In this document: piece by piece, positions 1 to 8,829 of the stretch
How the letters are laid out: each line of letters begins with the position of its first letter
Position numbering within the stretch: the stretch's first letter is position 1
Assembly (NCBI RefSeq): GCF_009905435.1
Contig: NZ_JAAAMT010000009.1
Coordinates: 1-64,000 of the forward strand
Source: Pseudomonas sp. R5(2019)
GTDB lineage: Bacteria > Pseudomonadota > Gammaproteobacteria > Pseudomonadales > Pseudomonadaceae
DNA: 64,000 bases
Reading direction: 5' to 3'
The notes under the pieces: model-generated
Told to the model about the DNA's origin: nothing
Databases searched by the model: none
What the model saw: only the letters and a program-made list of their open reading frames with translations
Translations under genes and position numbers: made by a program

Positions 1-2
1 TT

Positions 3-118
3 CTTGACGACCATAGAGCATTGGAACCACCTGATCCCATCCCGAACTCAGCAGTGAAACGATGCATCGCCGATGGTAGTGTGGGGTTTCCCCATGTGAG
101 AGTAGGTCATCGTCAAGA
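3..118 (+). rRNA. rrf: 5S ribosomal RNA
   Basis: The sequence has the conserved 5S core (CCTGATCCCATCCCGAACTC, then the GATGCATCGCCGATGG block) and its two ends pair (CTTGACG at the start with CGTCAAG at the end), giving a complete molecule of about 116 nt. It is presumably the last gene of an rRNA operon whose 16S and 23S genes lie before the window. A terminator follows within 10 nt. Confidence 0.97.
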
Positions 119-127
119 TTAAATTCC

Positions 128-167
128 AAAACCCCTATCTGCATACGCAGGTAGGGGTTTTGTTTTT
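128..167 (+). terminator. rRNA operon terminator
   Basis: A hairpin with AAAACCCCTA paired to TAGGGGTTTT and an inner TCTGC/GCAGG extension is followed by a T-run directly after the 5S gene. It fits an intrinsic terminator of the rRNA operon. Confidence 0.85.
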
Positions 168-241
168 GCTCGCGAAAAATCCCCGGTTATTTTTGAGCTG
201 GAACACTAGAATAGACCCACTTTTCGATTCAGAAGCTGAAT

Positions 242-901
242 ATGCCTGAACCTGTCGACCCCGAGCGGCTTGCCCAGCTACCGCTAGACAAGCTGGTAGC
301 TTGCCACGAATGCGATCTGCTGATGCACAGGCCCGCGCTTGCGCACGATGAGAAGGCCATATGCCCGCGATGCGGTTATGAGCTCTTCTCACACAGACAC
401 AATGTGGTGAATCGCAGCCTCGCATTAGTGCTCGCGGCACTGTTGTTGTACATACCGGCGAACTTTTTACCCATCATGCAACTCGATTTACTGGGCCAGG
501 CTTCGCAGGATACGGTCTGGTCCGGAGTGCTCGGGTTGTACAACACCGGCATGCCAGAGATCGCTGTTGTAGTCTTCCTCTGCAGCATGGCCATACCGCT
601 GCTCAAGCTGATGTGCCAATTGCTCGTTTTGCTGACCATTCGCTTGAACATGGGCCGTAGCTACGGGCTGCTGCTTTATCGCATTTATCACCATCTACGT
701 GATTGGGGCATGCTAGAGGTCTATTTGATGGGGGTGCTTGTGGCAATGGTAAAACTGGCGGACCTCGCGCAGATAAGCCTCGGATTGGGCCTGGCCTGTT
801 TCGTCGGGCTGTTGCTGGTTCAGGTCTGGCTGGAAGTGGTGATGTCCCCCCACCAGATTTGGGTGGCTTTGTCAGGGGAGGACACGCGTGCGGGCGATTG
901 A
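242..901 (+). CDS. PqiA/LetA-family membrane protein, first half-protein
   Basis: 219-residue inner-membrane protein of the paraquat-inducible protein A family. It starts with a zinc-ribbon-like pair of CxxC motifs (Cys21/24 and Cys41/44), followed by about four membrane helices, the first carrying the family signature YIPANFLPIM. PqiA/LetA proteins work with MCE-domain proteins to move lipids between the inner and outer membranes. In E. coli one LetA (YebS) polypeptide has two such halves; here they are separate overlapping genes. The next gene begins 14 nt before this one ends, and the MCE gene follows, so all three are probably one operon. The family is clear from sequence; the lipid-transport role is carried over from E. 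coli. Confidence 0.9.
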   Translation: MPEPVDPERLAQLPLDKLVACHECDLLMHRPALAHDEKAICPRCGYELFSHRHNVVNRSLALVLAALLLYIPANFLPIMQLDLLGQASQDTVWSGVLGLYNTGMPEIAVVVFLCSMAIPLLKLMCQLLVLLTIRLNMGRSYGLLLYRIYHHLRDWGMLEVYLMGVLVAMVKLADLAQISLGLGLACFVGLLLVQVWLEVVMSPHQIWVALSGEDTRAGD

Positions 902-1511
902 TGCAAACATTCTGATCTGTCATGAGTGCCATGAGCTTAACCGGGCGGATCCTGACAGCGATGGGCAGGTCTGCAGCCGTTGTGGTGCAATGGTTCATGC
1001 GCGGCGTCCCAACAGCATTATTCGCACCTGGGCATTGCTGATAACAGCGGCGATTCTCTACATTCCTGCCAATGTGCTACCGATCATGACGGTTAGCACC
1101 CTGGGGCAAGGCAGCCCCGATACGATCATGTCCGGCGTCATCACCCTGATCCATCACGGGATGTACCCCATTGCGGCGGTCGTTTTCGTAGCCAGCATCC
1201 TGGTGCCCACGTTCAAGCTGGTGGGAATTGCCTTGCTGCTGTACTCGGTCCAGCGCCATCAGCCGCTGTCGGCGAGGCAACGAATCTGGATGTATCGATT
1301 TATTGAGTTCATTGGGCGTTGGTCCATGCTGGACATTTTCGTGATCGCCATCCTCGTGGCGATCGTGAATTTTGGCCGCATCGCCAGCGTCGAGGCCAAT
1401 CTGGGCGCAGTCGCCTTTGCCAGCGTGGTGATACTGACGATGTTAGCTGCTGTAACTTTCGATCCCCGACTGATCTGGGATAACACGGAGTCGGATGACG
1501 ATCATGAGTGA
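888..1511 (+). CDS. PqiA/LetA-family membrane protein, second half-protein
   Basis: 207-residue paralogue of the preceding gene with the same design: CxxC pairs at about residues 11-14 and 29-32, then four hydrophobic helices with the signature YIPANVLPIM. It starts at a GTG overlapping the upstream gene by 14 nt, and its end overlaps the downstream MCE gene, which points to translational coupling. Together the two halves match the two-domain LetA of E. coli, so they may form a heterodimer. The alternative, two independent proteins with separate partners, cannot be excluded from sequence. Confidence 0.9.
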   Translation: MRAIDANILICHECHELNRADPDSDGQVCSRCGAMVHARRPNSIIRTWALLITAAILYIPANVLPIMTVSTLGQGSPDTIMSGVITLIHHGMYPIAAVVFVASILVPTFKLVGIALLLYSVQRHQPLSARQRIWMYRFIEFIGRWSMLDIFVIAILVAIVNFGRIASVEANLGAVAFASVVILTMLAAVTFDPRLIWDNTESDDDHE

Positions 1512-3804
1512 CTTGCCTACCGCCAAAACCCGCCCGGCATCGAACTGGTCGGCCATTTGGGTCTTGCCATTAATTGCTCTGATCATCGGTGGATGGCTCG
1601 GCTGGCGTGCCTACAACCAGTCGGGCATCGAGATTCAGGTGCGCTTTATCAGCGGCGAAGGCATCCAGGCCAACAAGACCGAGGTGGTCTACAAAGGCAT
1701 GTCGGTCGGTAAAGTCGTTGCCTTAGCCCTGGACGATAAAGGTGACAACACAGGTGTGATCGCCACGATCGAGATAAACAAGGCGGCAGACGCCCATCTT
1801 CGTACCAATACGCGGTTCTGGCTGGTCAAGCCCAGTGTCACCCTGGCCGGCATCACTGGCCTGGAAACACTGGTCTCCGGTAACTACATTGCGGTCAGCC
1901 CGGGCGACGGTGAGCCGACCAAGAAATTCACGGCCTTGTCCGAAGCGCCGCCCTTGTCGGACAAAGAGCCGGGCCTTCATCTGATACTCAAGGCTGATCG
2001 GCTGGGCTCGCTCAACCGCGACAGCCCGATCTTCTACAAGCAGATCAAAGTCGGTCGAGTCAAAAGCTACGCATTGGCGGAAGACCAGCACACAGTTGAG
2101 ATCAGAGCATTTATCGAGCCGCTCTACGCCAATCTTGTGCGCAAGCACACGCGTTTCTGGAATGCCAGCGGCATCAGTATTGATGCGGGGCTCAGCGGTG
2201 TGAAAGTACGCAGTGAGTCGTTGGCCAGTATCGTCGCCGGTGGCATTGCCTTCGCTACGCCGGAGCATCGTACGGACAGCCCACCCACAGATCCGAGCTT
2301 GCCGTTCCGCCTCTATGACGACTTCGACGCCGCGCAGGCAGGCATTCGAATCAAGGTCAAGTTGAGTGATTTCGAGGGTCTGCAGGCTGGCCGTACGCCG
2401 GTGATGTACAAAGGCATTCAAGTCGGTAGCTTGAAGGCTCTGAAAGTCGATTCGGATCTTTCCAGCGCAATGGCCGAATTGACCCTCGACCCACTGGCGG
2501 AAGATTACCTGGTGGAAGGCACCCAGTTCTGGGTTGTGAAGCCGTCGATCTCGTTGGCGGGCATTACCGGGCTGGAAGCTTTGGTCAAAGGTAACTACAT
2601 CGCCATTCGTCCCGGCGACAAGGGCGGTGCACCGCTGCGTGAGTTTGAAGCTCGGCCCAAGGCTCCGCCACTCGACCTGCGCGCACCAGGCCTGCACCTG
2701 GTGTTGTTCAGCGACAGCCTCGGCTCCCTCGAAGTGGGGAGCCCAGTGCTGTACAAGCAGGTCAAGGTCGGTACTGTGCAGAGCTATCAGTTTTCACGAA
2801 CCCGCAAGCAATTGGTGATTGGGGTTCATATCGAGAAGGAGTACGCCAACCTGGTCAACGGCTCGTCCCGTTTCTGGAATGCCAGTGGCATAACCCTGAC
2901 CGGCGGCCTGTCCGGGATTCAAGTCAAGAGCGAGTCGCTGCAGAGCCTGATGGCCGGTGGCATCGCGTTTGAAACGCCACATCCGAACACACCATTGAAA
3001 AAGCGCATTCCACGTTTCCGTCTGCATGAAAACCATGAAGCGGCTAACCGGGTCGGTACTGCAGTGACCATTCGGGTAGACAATGCCGATGGCCTCAAGG
3101 TGGGCACTCCCATCCGTTTCAAAGGGCTGGACGTGGGCAAGGTTGAAGATGTCGACCTGAGCGATGACCTGGAGACTGTATTGCTCAAGGCGCAAATCAC
3201 TGAAGTCCCGGACCGTATCGCTCGGGCCGGCACTCAGTTCTGGGTGGTCAAGCCGGAGCTCGGGATTCTCAAAACGGCCAATCTGGACACCCTGGTGACC
3301 GGGCAGTACATCGAGGTTCGGCCAGCGGTGAAGAGCAAGGGACCTCAGCGCGATTTTGTTGCGCTGCCGCAAGCGCCAGAAGTTTCCGAGCGTGAGGTAG
3401 GGTTAAGCCTGGTATTGAGTGCGCCGCGTCGTGGTTCGCTAAAGCCGGGTGTACCCGTCACCTACCGCGAAGTCACGGTGGGCAAGGTCACCGGTTATGA
3501 GCTTGGGCAGACAGGCGATCGGGTGTTGATCCGTATCCTGATCGAGCCGCGCTATGCACCGCTGGTTCGCGCTGGCAGCCGTTTCTGGAACACCAGCGGC
3601 TTTGGCGTGGATTGGGGGCTGCTCAAAGGCGTGACGGTGCGCACCGAGTCCGTTGAAACCCTCGTCGCCGGTGGCGTCGCGTTTGCGACCCCGGAAGGGG
3701 AGAGCATGGGGAATCCGGCCCGACCAGAACAAACCTTTGCCCTGTTCGATCAGGCCGAGGACGACTGGCTGAAATGGGCGCCGAAGATTCCACTCGGCAA
3801 GTAA
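1495..3804 (+). CDS. pqiB: MCE-domain lipid transport protein (PqiB/LetB family)
   Basis: 769-residue protein with one N-terminal membrane helix (about residues 20-38) and a large periplasmic part of six MCE-type repeats. Each repeat has the pattern G-x-P-V-x-Y/F-K-G/Q-x-x-V-G-x-V; they begin near residues 46, 160, 280, 400, 520 and 640. MCE proteins form stacked rings or tunnels that carry lipids across the periplasm. E. coli PqiB has three MCE domains and LetB seven, so six is intermediate. The start at 1495 overlaps the upstream gene; an in-frame ATG at 1504 is a possible alternative. A strong terminator follows the stop. Confidence 0.92.
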   Translation: MTIMSDLPTAKTRPASNWSAIWVLPLIALIIGGWLGWRAYNQSGIEIQVRFISGEGIQANKTEVVYKGMSVGKVVALALDDKGDNTGVIATIEINKAADAHLRTNTRFWLVKPSVTLAGITGLETLVSGNYIAVSPGDGEPTKKFTALSEAPPLSDKEPGLHLILKADRLGSLNRDSPIFYKQIKVGRVKSYALAEDQHTVEIRAFIEPLYANLVRKHTRFWNASGISIDAGLSGVKVRSESLASIVAGGIAFATPEHRTDSPPTDPSLPFRLYDDFDAAQAGIRIKVKLSDFEGLQAGRTPVMYKGIQVGSLKALKVDSDLSSAMAELTLDPLAEDYLVEGTQFWVVKPSISLAGITGLEALVKGNYIAIRPGDKGGAPLREFEARPKAPPLDLRAPGLHLVLFSDSLGSLEVGSPVLYKQVKVGTVQSYQFSRTRKQLVIGVHIEKEYANLVNGSSRFWNASGITLTGGLSGIQVKSESLQSLMAGGIAFETPHPNTPLKKRIPRFRLHENHEAANRVGTAVTIRVDNADGLKVGTPIRFKGLDVGKVEDVDLSDDLETVLLKAQITEVPDRIARAGTQFWVVKPELGILKTANLDTLVTGQYIEVRPAVKSKGPQRDFVALPQAPEVSEREVGLSLVLSAPRRGSLKPGVPVTYREVTVGKVTGYELGQTGDRVLIRILIEPRYAPLVRAGSRFWNTSGFGVDWGLLKGVTVRTESVETLVAGGVAFATPEGESMGNPARPEQTFALFDQAEDDWLKWAPKIPLGK

Positions 3805-3805
3805 T

Positions 3806-3834
3806 AAAAAGGCCGCGATCGTCGCGGCCTTTTT
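3806..3834. terminator. Bidirectional terminator between the MCE gene and mksB
   Basis: AAAAAGGCCGCGA-TCG-TCGCGGCCTTTTT is a perfect stem flanked by A- and T-runs. It sits between two convergent genes and can end transcription from both sides. Confidence 0.85.
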
Positions 3835-3845
3835 ATACCTCAGCG

Positions 3846-6680
3846 TCAGGCGGTTTCCGTTTCGTTCTCTTCGCTTTCCACTGTTGGCTGCGGTTCATCA
3901 TGGCGACGGATGATCTTCCAGTCCGCCTCGTCGATATAGATGCCGTTAGGGCCGCTGCCGCCTTCCAGGTCGATGGCAACCCGCGCTGAAACTTGCGGTT
4001 TCACACTGGCCAGGATTGGCACGAAGCCCAATTGCTGGCTGGTTTCGAGCAGTGCGGTCTGGTTGCGCTCGTCGATGTCGGCGGCTTCGTCCAGGTAGTA
4101 CGGCAGCCGAATTCGTCCGGCCAGGTCGCGATCCATCAGGTGCAGCAACAAATACATGTTGGTCAGCGCCTTGATGGTCATGGTAGTGCCATTGGAGGCC
4201 GCGCCATCGATATCGGTATGGATAACCGGCTGGCCGTTGACCTTGGTGATTTCGAACGCCAGCTCGAACAGTTCCTTGAGGCCCAGTTGGTTATGGTTGG
4301 CGGCCACCAGACGGGCCAGATACTCCTTGGCTTCTTCGTTCTTGTTGTCTTGCTCGGCGCTTTGGCTCAGGTCGAAGACGGACAGTGTCTCGCCCTCTTC
4401 GTATTGACCGGCGCTGTGAATAATCTGGTCGATGTGCTTGAGCGCTTCCTTGTTCGGTGCCAGCACAATGCGGAAGCTCTGCAGGTTGGAGACCTGGCGC
4501 TTGTTGATCTCGCGGTTGAACAGCGCGAGCTGGTGTTCGAGGCTGTCGTAGTCGCTGCGGATATTGCGCAAGGTCCGGGCGATATCGGTGACCGCCGCGC
4601 GACGGGCCTTGCCCAGGGTCAGGGCTTCGTCCTGGCGATGTGCATACGCGTTGATCAGCAGCTGCAGACGACGTTCCACGTCCTCTTCGCTGTCGAACTT
4701 GGCAACGCCCTTGAGCCGGACCTGGGCGTACAGGGCTTCAATCTGGCCGTCGCAGCGCAACAGGCCTTGCCAGCTGTCCTGGTAGTCGTTGAGCAGCGGC
4801 AGGAGGTTGTCCATGGAGTCATCGACCGGTTCCATGAACGGCGTGCCGAACGGCAGGTCTGCCGGCAGCAGCTGGCGACGGCGCAGGGCATCGTCCAGCG
4901 TGCGCTGCTTGGCTTCCAGGTCAGCGATTTGTCGGCCAACCAACTGCAGTTTGGCCGACAGTTGCTGGACGCGCTCGGTAAACGCATCACTGGAGCGCTT
5001 GAGTTCATCCTGGGCCGCTTCAAGCTGCGCCAGTTGCTCGAGCTTGTCACCTTCTTCGGCGCTCAGGGTCTGGCTGCGGCGGAAGTCTTCCAGTGCCTTC
5101 TGGGCATCGAGTACCTGTTGATACAAGGCCTCGGTCTGGGTCTTGCTCGCAGCGCGGTCGGCGGCGACGGCTTGTTGCGTCTTGAGCTGCTTGAGCTCTT
5201 TTTCCAGGCGGTCTTTCTGGTCGCGCAAGGCGGCGCGGTCGGCCAGTGCCTGCAGTGCGGGTGGTTCGATGTGCGACAGGTCGATGGACAGGCCTGGCAC
5301 CTCAAAACGGTCGCCAGTGAAACCATCCAGCACTGCTTCAAGGGATTTGATCCAGGCGTCGCCGTCATTCAGGGCGATGCCGTTCTCGCCAAGCGGCAAG
5401 CTGAACAGCGCGCCGTTGAACAGGCGCATCAGCCGCTCCACGTCCTGCTGGGAAAACTCTTCGCGCAGACGGGCGTAGCTGTTGTTGTCGGCATGCTCAA
5501 GCTGTAGCCTGACCGATTTCAGGCGTTTTTCCAGGTCTCGCAGCCGCTCATCCAGGTCTTCGGCGCTGAACTGGCGTGATTGCGCCAGGGCACCGGCCAA
5601 CTCGTCGTGCGCGTCCTTGGCCGCCAACAGTTGCTGCTCGAGCACACGGACGTCGTCGATCAAGGCGAAGCGGTGCTTGAGGACCGAAAGTTCGCCGAGC
5701 CAACGCTGAATGCCGCTGATTTCCCGCTCCAGGCGCATCAGCTCCTGGGTGCCGCCGCGTTGATCGTTTTGCAGCATGTCCTGCTCGCTGCGGTAGTGCT
5801 CGGCCTGGATGACCAGCTCTTCCTTGCGCGCCATCGAGTAGTCTTGCCAGGTGCCAAGCAGCGAGTCGAGCAGCGGCGAGAGGCGGTGCAGCTTGCCGCG
5901 CAGTACATCGCGCTGCCGGACACCGTTTGCCAGGGCTTCGACCAACGGGCCGGCAGACACCAGCGAATTGTAGTCCTGCTCCATTCGACGTACATCGCGG
6001 AAGGCTTCTTCGCACGCGGCGATGTAGTCCACGCTGCCCGAGCGCAAGCTGTGCTCGAAGGCATCGAGGAACAGCTGCTTGAGCTTGGCGGCGGTGATTT
6101 CACGCATGTGCAGCAGGTTGATGAACAGGGCCCGGAAGGTTTTCAGGCTTTGCTCACTGGTGGAGCGCAGCGGAATCAGGGTCAGATCCAGTGGTACCGA
6201 GGTGTGCCCGCCCACCAGCAGGCGACGCAGCTCATCGGGTTTCAATTCGTAGGCTTTGAGGCCATTGCGTTCCAGGTTGGTGAACAATTCTTTCTGGCGC
6301 AGGCAGGTGTCGTTTTTCTGGTAGTGGGCCAGGTCCAGTTCGCCGGCATAGGCGAAGAACTGGTGGCCGAAACCGCCACCCGGACCACGCCCGACCACGC
6401 CGATCACATGCGGGCCGTGAGGCAGCGAGACTTCGCAGAGGATATAGCTGGTGTCACTGGCGAAGTAGAAGCGGCGCGATTGTTCCAGGCTGTATTTGCC
6501 GAAGCTCATGTCCGACATGCGCGCCAGAATCGGAAACTGCAGGGCGTTGATCGAGGCGCTCTTGCCCAGGTTGTTGGCACCGTATACCGACAGCGGGTGC
6601 TCAAGGGGAAACAGACCCAGGCTGTAGCCGGCCGTGTTGAGCAAGGCGAAGCGGCTGATTCCGTAGCGTTCCTGGCTCAT
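3846..6680 (-). CDS. mksB: MksB, SMC-like ATPase of the Mks condensin
   Basis: 944-residue MukB-like SMC ATPase that, with MksE and MksF, organises and helps segregate the chromosome. The N-terminus has a Walker A loop (YGANNLGKS, about residues 33-41), the middle is long coiled coil rich in Leu, Gln and Glu (about 290-480 and 510-760), and the C-terminal head has a Walker B-like segment (LPYYLDEAADIDE) near residue 870. It is much shorter than MukB (about 1,500 residues), as usual for MksB. The start codon overlaps the end of mksE by 4 nt. No MksG/JetD nuclease gene follows, so this is the housekeeping-type Mks rather than a Wadjet defence operon. Names of the Mks subunits are swapped in some databases. 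Confidence 0.92.
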   Translation of the reverse strand: MSQERYGISRFALLNTAGYSLGLFPLEHPLSVYGANNLGKSASINALQFPILARMSDMSFGKYSLEQSRRFYFASDTSYILCEVSLPHGPHVIGVVGRGPGGGFGHQFFAYAGELDLAHYQKNDTCLRQKELFTNLERNGLKAYELKPDELRRLLVGGHTSVPLDLTLIPLRSTSEQSLKTFRALFINLLHMREITAAKLKQLFLDAFEHSLRSGSVDYIAACEEAFRDVRRMEQDYNSLVSAGPLVEALANGVRQRDVLRGKLHRLSPLLDSLLGTWQDYSMARKEELVIQAEHYRSEQDMLQNDQRGGTQELMRLEREISGIQRWLGELSVLKHRFALIDDVRVLEQQLLAAKDAHDELAGALAQSRQFSAEDLDERLRDLEKRLKSVRLQLEHADNNSYARLREEFSQQDVERLMRLFNGALFSLPLGENGIALNDGDAWIKSLEAVLDGFTGDRFEVPGLSIDLSHIEPPALQALADRAALRDQKDRLEKELKQLKTQQAVAADRAASKTQTEALYQQVLDAQKALEDFRRSQTLSAEEGDKLEQLAQLEAAQDELKRSSDAFTERVQQLSAKLQLVGRQIADLEAKQRTLDDALRRRQLLPADLPFGTPFMEPVDDSMDNLLPLLNDYQDSWQGLLRCDGQIEALYAQVRLKGVAKFDSEEDVERRLQLLINAYAHRQDEALTLGKARRAAVTDIARTLRNIRSDYDSLEHQLALFNREINKRQVSNLQSFRIVLAPNKEALKHIDQIIHSAGQYEEGETLSVFDLSQSAEQDNKNEEAKEYLARLVAANHNQLGLKELFELAFEITKVNGQPVIHTDIDGAASNGTTMTIKALTNMYLLLHLMDRDLAGRIRLPYYLDEAADIDERNQTALLETSQQLGFVPILASVKPQVSARVAIDLEGGSGPNGIYIDEADWKIIRRHDEPQPTVESEENETETA

Positions 6681-7384
6681 GCGTTCATCTCCTGTTGCTC
6701 GAGTGCCATGGCCCTGGCCAGCGCTTGTTCTTCGGTTTCTTCATCGGCATTGAACGGGCTCAAGTCGAGCGGGTCGTTGGTTTCAAGCAGCTTGTCGTCC
6801 GTCTCTTCGACCAGCACGGGGGTGGGCAGCGGCAGAGTGCTGTGCAGGCTGGCGGCCAGGTCGCGGTCCTGCTGGACCGAAAGGCAGACGTCGAGGAAAC
6901 GGTGCATGGGTGGCAGAAAGCGGTAGATACCGTTTTCTTCGCTGGCGAAGCCCAGTTGGGTCATGCGCCGCATGATCTTTTCTTCGAGCTCGTCCTGGGT
7001 CTGGACTTCAGCCTGGAGGAACAGGTCACGGTACTTTTCCAGCAGCGATGGCAGCTCGTCACGGCCAATGCTGCCGCCGTCGAGCACGGCCATCGGGTCG
7101 CGACCCTGGTCGGCCAGGTGCTCGACCAGAATGAAGGTGAACAACGACAGGCGCTGGGCAGTCTTGTTGACTTGAGCGGCAGCCAGCTCCGGAACGAAGT
7201 AGTAGAAGCCACGGGTATCGCAGACCAGTTCAAAACCCAGGGCCTTGAACAGGCCGCGGTACTGGTCCTGAAAATTCGACAGTTGCGCGTAAAGCTCCGG
7301 GTCGCGGCGGCTGATGTGGAAACCCTTGAATAGCTCGCGGAAGATCGGCGCCAGATGGGACAGTTCGGAAAGATCAAGATGCAT
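6677..7384 (-). CDS. mksE: MksE, condensin accessory subunit
   Basis: 235-residue MukE-like subunit expected to bridge the kleisin MksF and the ATPase MksB. The identification rests on size, composition and its place between the two other subunits, with ends overlapping both (11 nt with mksF, 4 nt with mksB). The start is the ATG at 7384 (MHLDLSELSHLAPIFRELFKG begins here); the open frame extends further upstream, but that part lies inside mksF and shows no family features. Acidic residues are concentrated in the C-terminal 40 residues. Confidence 0.9.
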   Translation of the reverse strand: MHLDLSELSHLAPIFRELFKGFHISRRDPELYAQLSNFQDQYRGLFKALGFELVCDTRGFYYFVPELAAAQVNKTAQRLSLFTFILVEHLADQGRDPMAVLDGGSIGRDELPSLLEKYRDLFLQAEVQTQDELEEKIMRRMTQLGFASEENGIYRFLPPMHRFLDVCLSVQQDRDLAASLHSTLPLPTPVLVEETDDKLLETNDPLDLSPFNADEETEEQALARAMALEQQEMNA

Positions 7385-8651
7385 GAGGGGTGCTCGCAGA
7401 AGATTCCAGCGGCTCGGTCCGACTGGCATGCAGGGCGAAGGAGCGCAGGCTGACCTGATGCTCGTGCGTGTGGTAATCGCGGCGTTCCAGTCGCTCACGA
7501 CCGAAGCGTTTCTCGCGCGACAGGCGCGAGAACCAGTAGAGCAATTCGTCGGTTGCGCCATCGGGCTCCTGTTCCAACAGCCAGGCCATCAGGTCCGGCA
7601 TTGGCAGGGCGTTTTCGCAGCGGTCGAGCATTTCTCGAACCGTGCGCGGCGCACGCTTGGCGTCGTCCTTTTGAGTCTTGTGGGCCTTGGGGAACTGCGC
7701 CGGCTTGGGCTCGAAGCGGGCGAGGGCATAAACATAGGCCTCGACCTGGCTGGCGCTGCCCAAAAACGTGCTCTGTGGTCGCGTGAACAGCGGCATCGCC
7801 GCATGGGGCAACGCGTCGATGCCCTTGCGCCGGATCAACGACAGCGCCAGCGCCGCGCCACGGGTCACGGCATTGTGGCGGCGGGCTTCCTCGCGCAGCG
7901 GCAGCAGCAGCTCGCGGGCATGACGCAGGGTCAATTGCGCGCTGGTCTGCATTTCCAGAATCCGCGCATGGGTGCGCAATAACATGTCGTCGTCGACCAG
8001 GTGGCCGAGGCGCTGCTGCTCGCTCAACAGGCGCAGCAACACGTTCTCGACCTTGCGCACGCCCTGTTCGAAGGCGCCATCGGCGTTGACCAGCTGGATC
8101 ATGGGTTCGACGTATTCGTCCCAGGTCGCCAGCACTTCGGCGTAACGCTGGCGCAGGGGGATCTGACGGTCGCTGGTCTTGGCCCGCTCCGCCACTGCAA
8201 CCAGCGCTTGCTCATCGTTATCGAGTTTTTTCAGCACATCGCGTACGCGCATGTCGAGCAGGCGCAGCTGGCGGGCGAGGTCATTGCCATCGCGGATGTC
8301 GAAGGCGTCCTGAATGTGCCCGGCCAGGCGTTCGAGGTGGCGCAGGTAGGCTTCGATCTCAAGGCACAGCCCCAGCCGGTGCTCGCGGCGCAAGTACGCG
8401 AGGAAGTCGTGGATCTGGGCGTTGAGCTCGAAACGGTTCGGGCTCTTGGCGACCGGGACCAGGATATCCAGGCGTATCCACACATCCAGCAGGCTGGTGA
8501 TTTCCTGAGGGGTACTGTCCACCTGTTGGGCGGCCAATTGCAGGCGCAACTCGCTCAGGCTCAGGGTGCCTTGGTCGAAGCGTTCGCACAAAGGCTCAAG
8601 CAATGCCCAGTGTTCGGCGAGGGCGCGCAGGACGCGCTTGGGTTCGATCAT
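7374..8651 (-). CDS. mksF: MksF, kleisin subunit of the Mks condensin
   Basis: 425-residue MukF-like kleisin, the first gene of the mksF-mksE-mksB operon. It is largely helical: an N-terminal winged-helix-like region (about residues 1-110), a helical middle, and a basic tail. Kleisins link the two heads of the SMC dimer. The gene order F-E-B equals that of mukF-mukE-mukB in E. coli. The start ATG at 8651 faces the divergent holD gene across 178 nt, which should hold the operon promoter. Subunit naming follows the MukBEF analogy. Confidence 0.88.
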   Translation of the reverse strand: MIEPKRVLRALAEHWALLEPLCERFDQGTLSLSELRLQLAAQQVDSTPQEITSLLDVWIRLDILVPVAKSPNRFELNAQIHDFLAYLRREHRLGLCLEIEAYLRHLERLAGHIQDAFDIRDGNDLARQLRLLDMRVRDVLKKLDNDEQALVAVAERAKTSDRQIPLRQRYAEVLATWDEYVEPMIQLVNADGAFEQGVRKVENVLLRLLSEQQRLGHLVDDDMLLRTHARILEMQTSAQLTLRHARELLLPLREEARRHNAVTRGAALALSLIRRKGIDALPHAAMPLFTRPQSTFLGSASQVEAYVYALARFEPKPAQFPKAHKTQKDDAKRAPRTVREMLDRCENALPMPDLMAWLLEQEPDGATDELLYWFSRLSREKRFGRERLERRDYHTHEHQVSLRSFALHASRTEPLESSASTPHAS

Positions 8652-8808
8652 TGGATGGCCGACCTCGTTGCCAGCTAAAAAGGGGACGATTGTACTGCAT
8701 CACACGATTCGCGATTCACCCCTGATCGCCCCGAGGTGTTACAACCGGCATTTCGATCGATCTACTGCTCCATCGGTGGACGAACAACGGTAGAATTGCC
8801 GGCTTAAC

Positions 8809-8817
8809 TTATCCACA
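8809..8817 (+). promoter_or_regulatory. Consensus DnaA box upstream of holD
   Basis: TTATCCACA is a perfect 9-mer DnaA box lying 12 nt before the start codon of the DNA polymerase III psi gene. A single box could arise by chance in a window of this size, so a role is only suggested by its position. Confidence 0.4.
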
Positions 8818-8829
8818 GATGGCTGACCC

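Noticed and set aside
3993..5507. A 504-residue plus-strand frame opposite mksB
   Set aside because: It is the antisense of a coiled-coil gene in GC-rich DNA, with low-complexity Gln/Leu/Val content and no ribosome site; mksB is clearly the real gene.
3846..8651. Mks genes as a Wadjet (JetABCD) plasmid-defence system
   Set aside because: No JetD/MksG gene lies on either side; the subunits and synteny fit the chromosomal Mks condensin.
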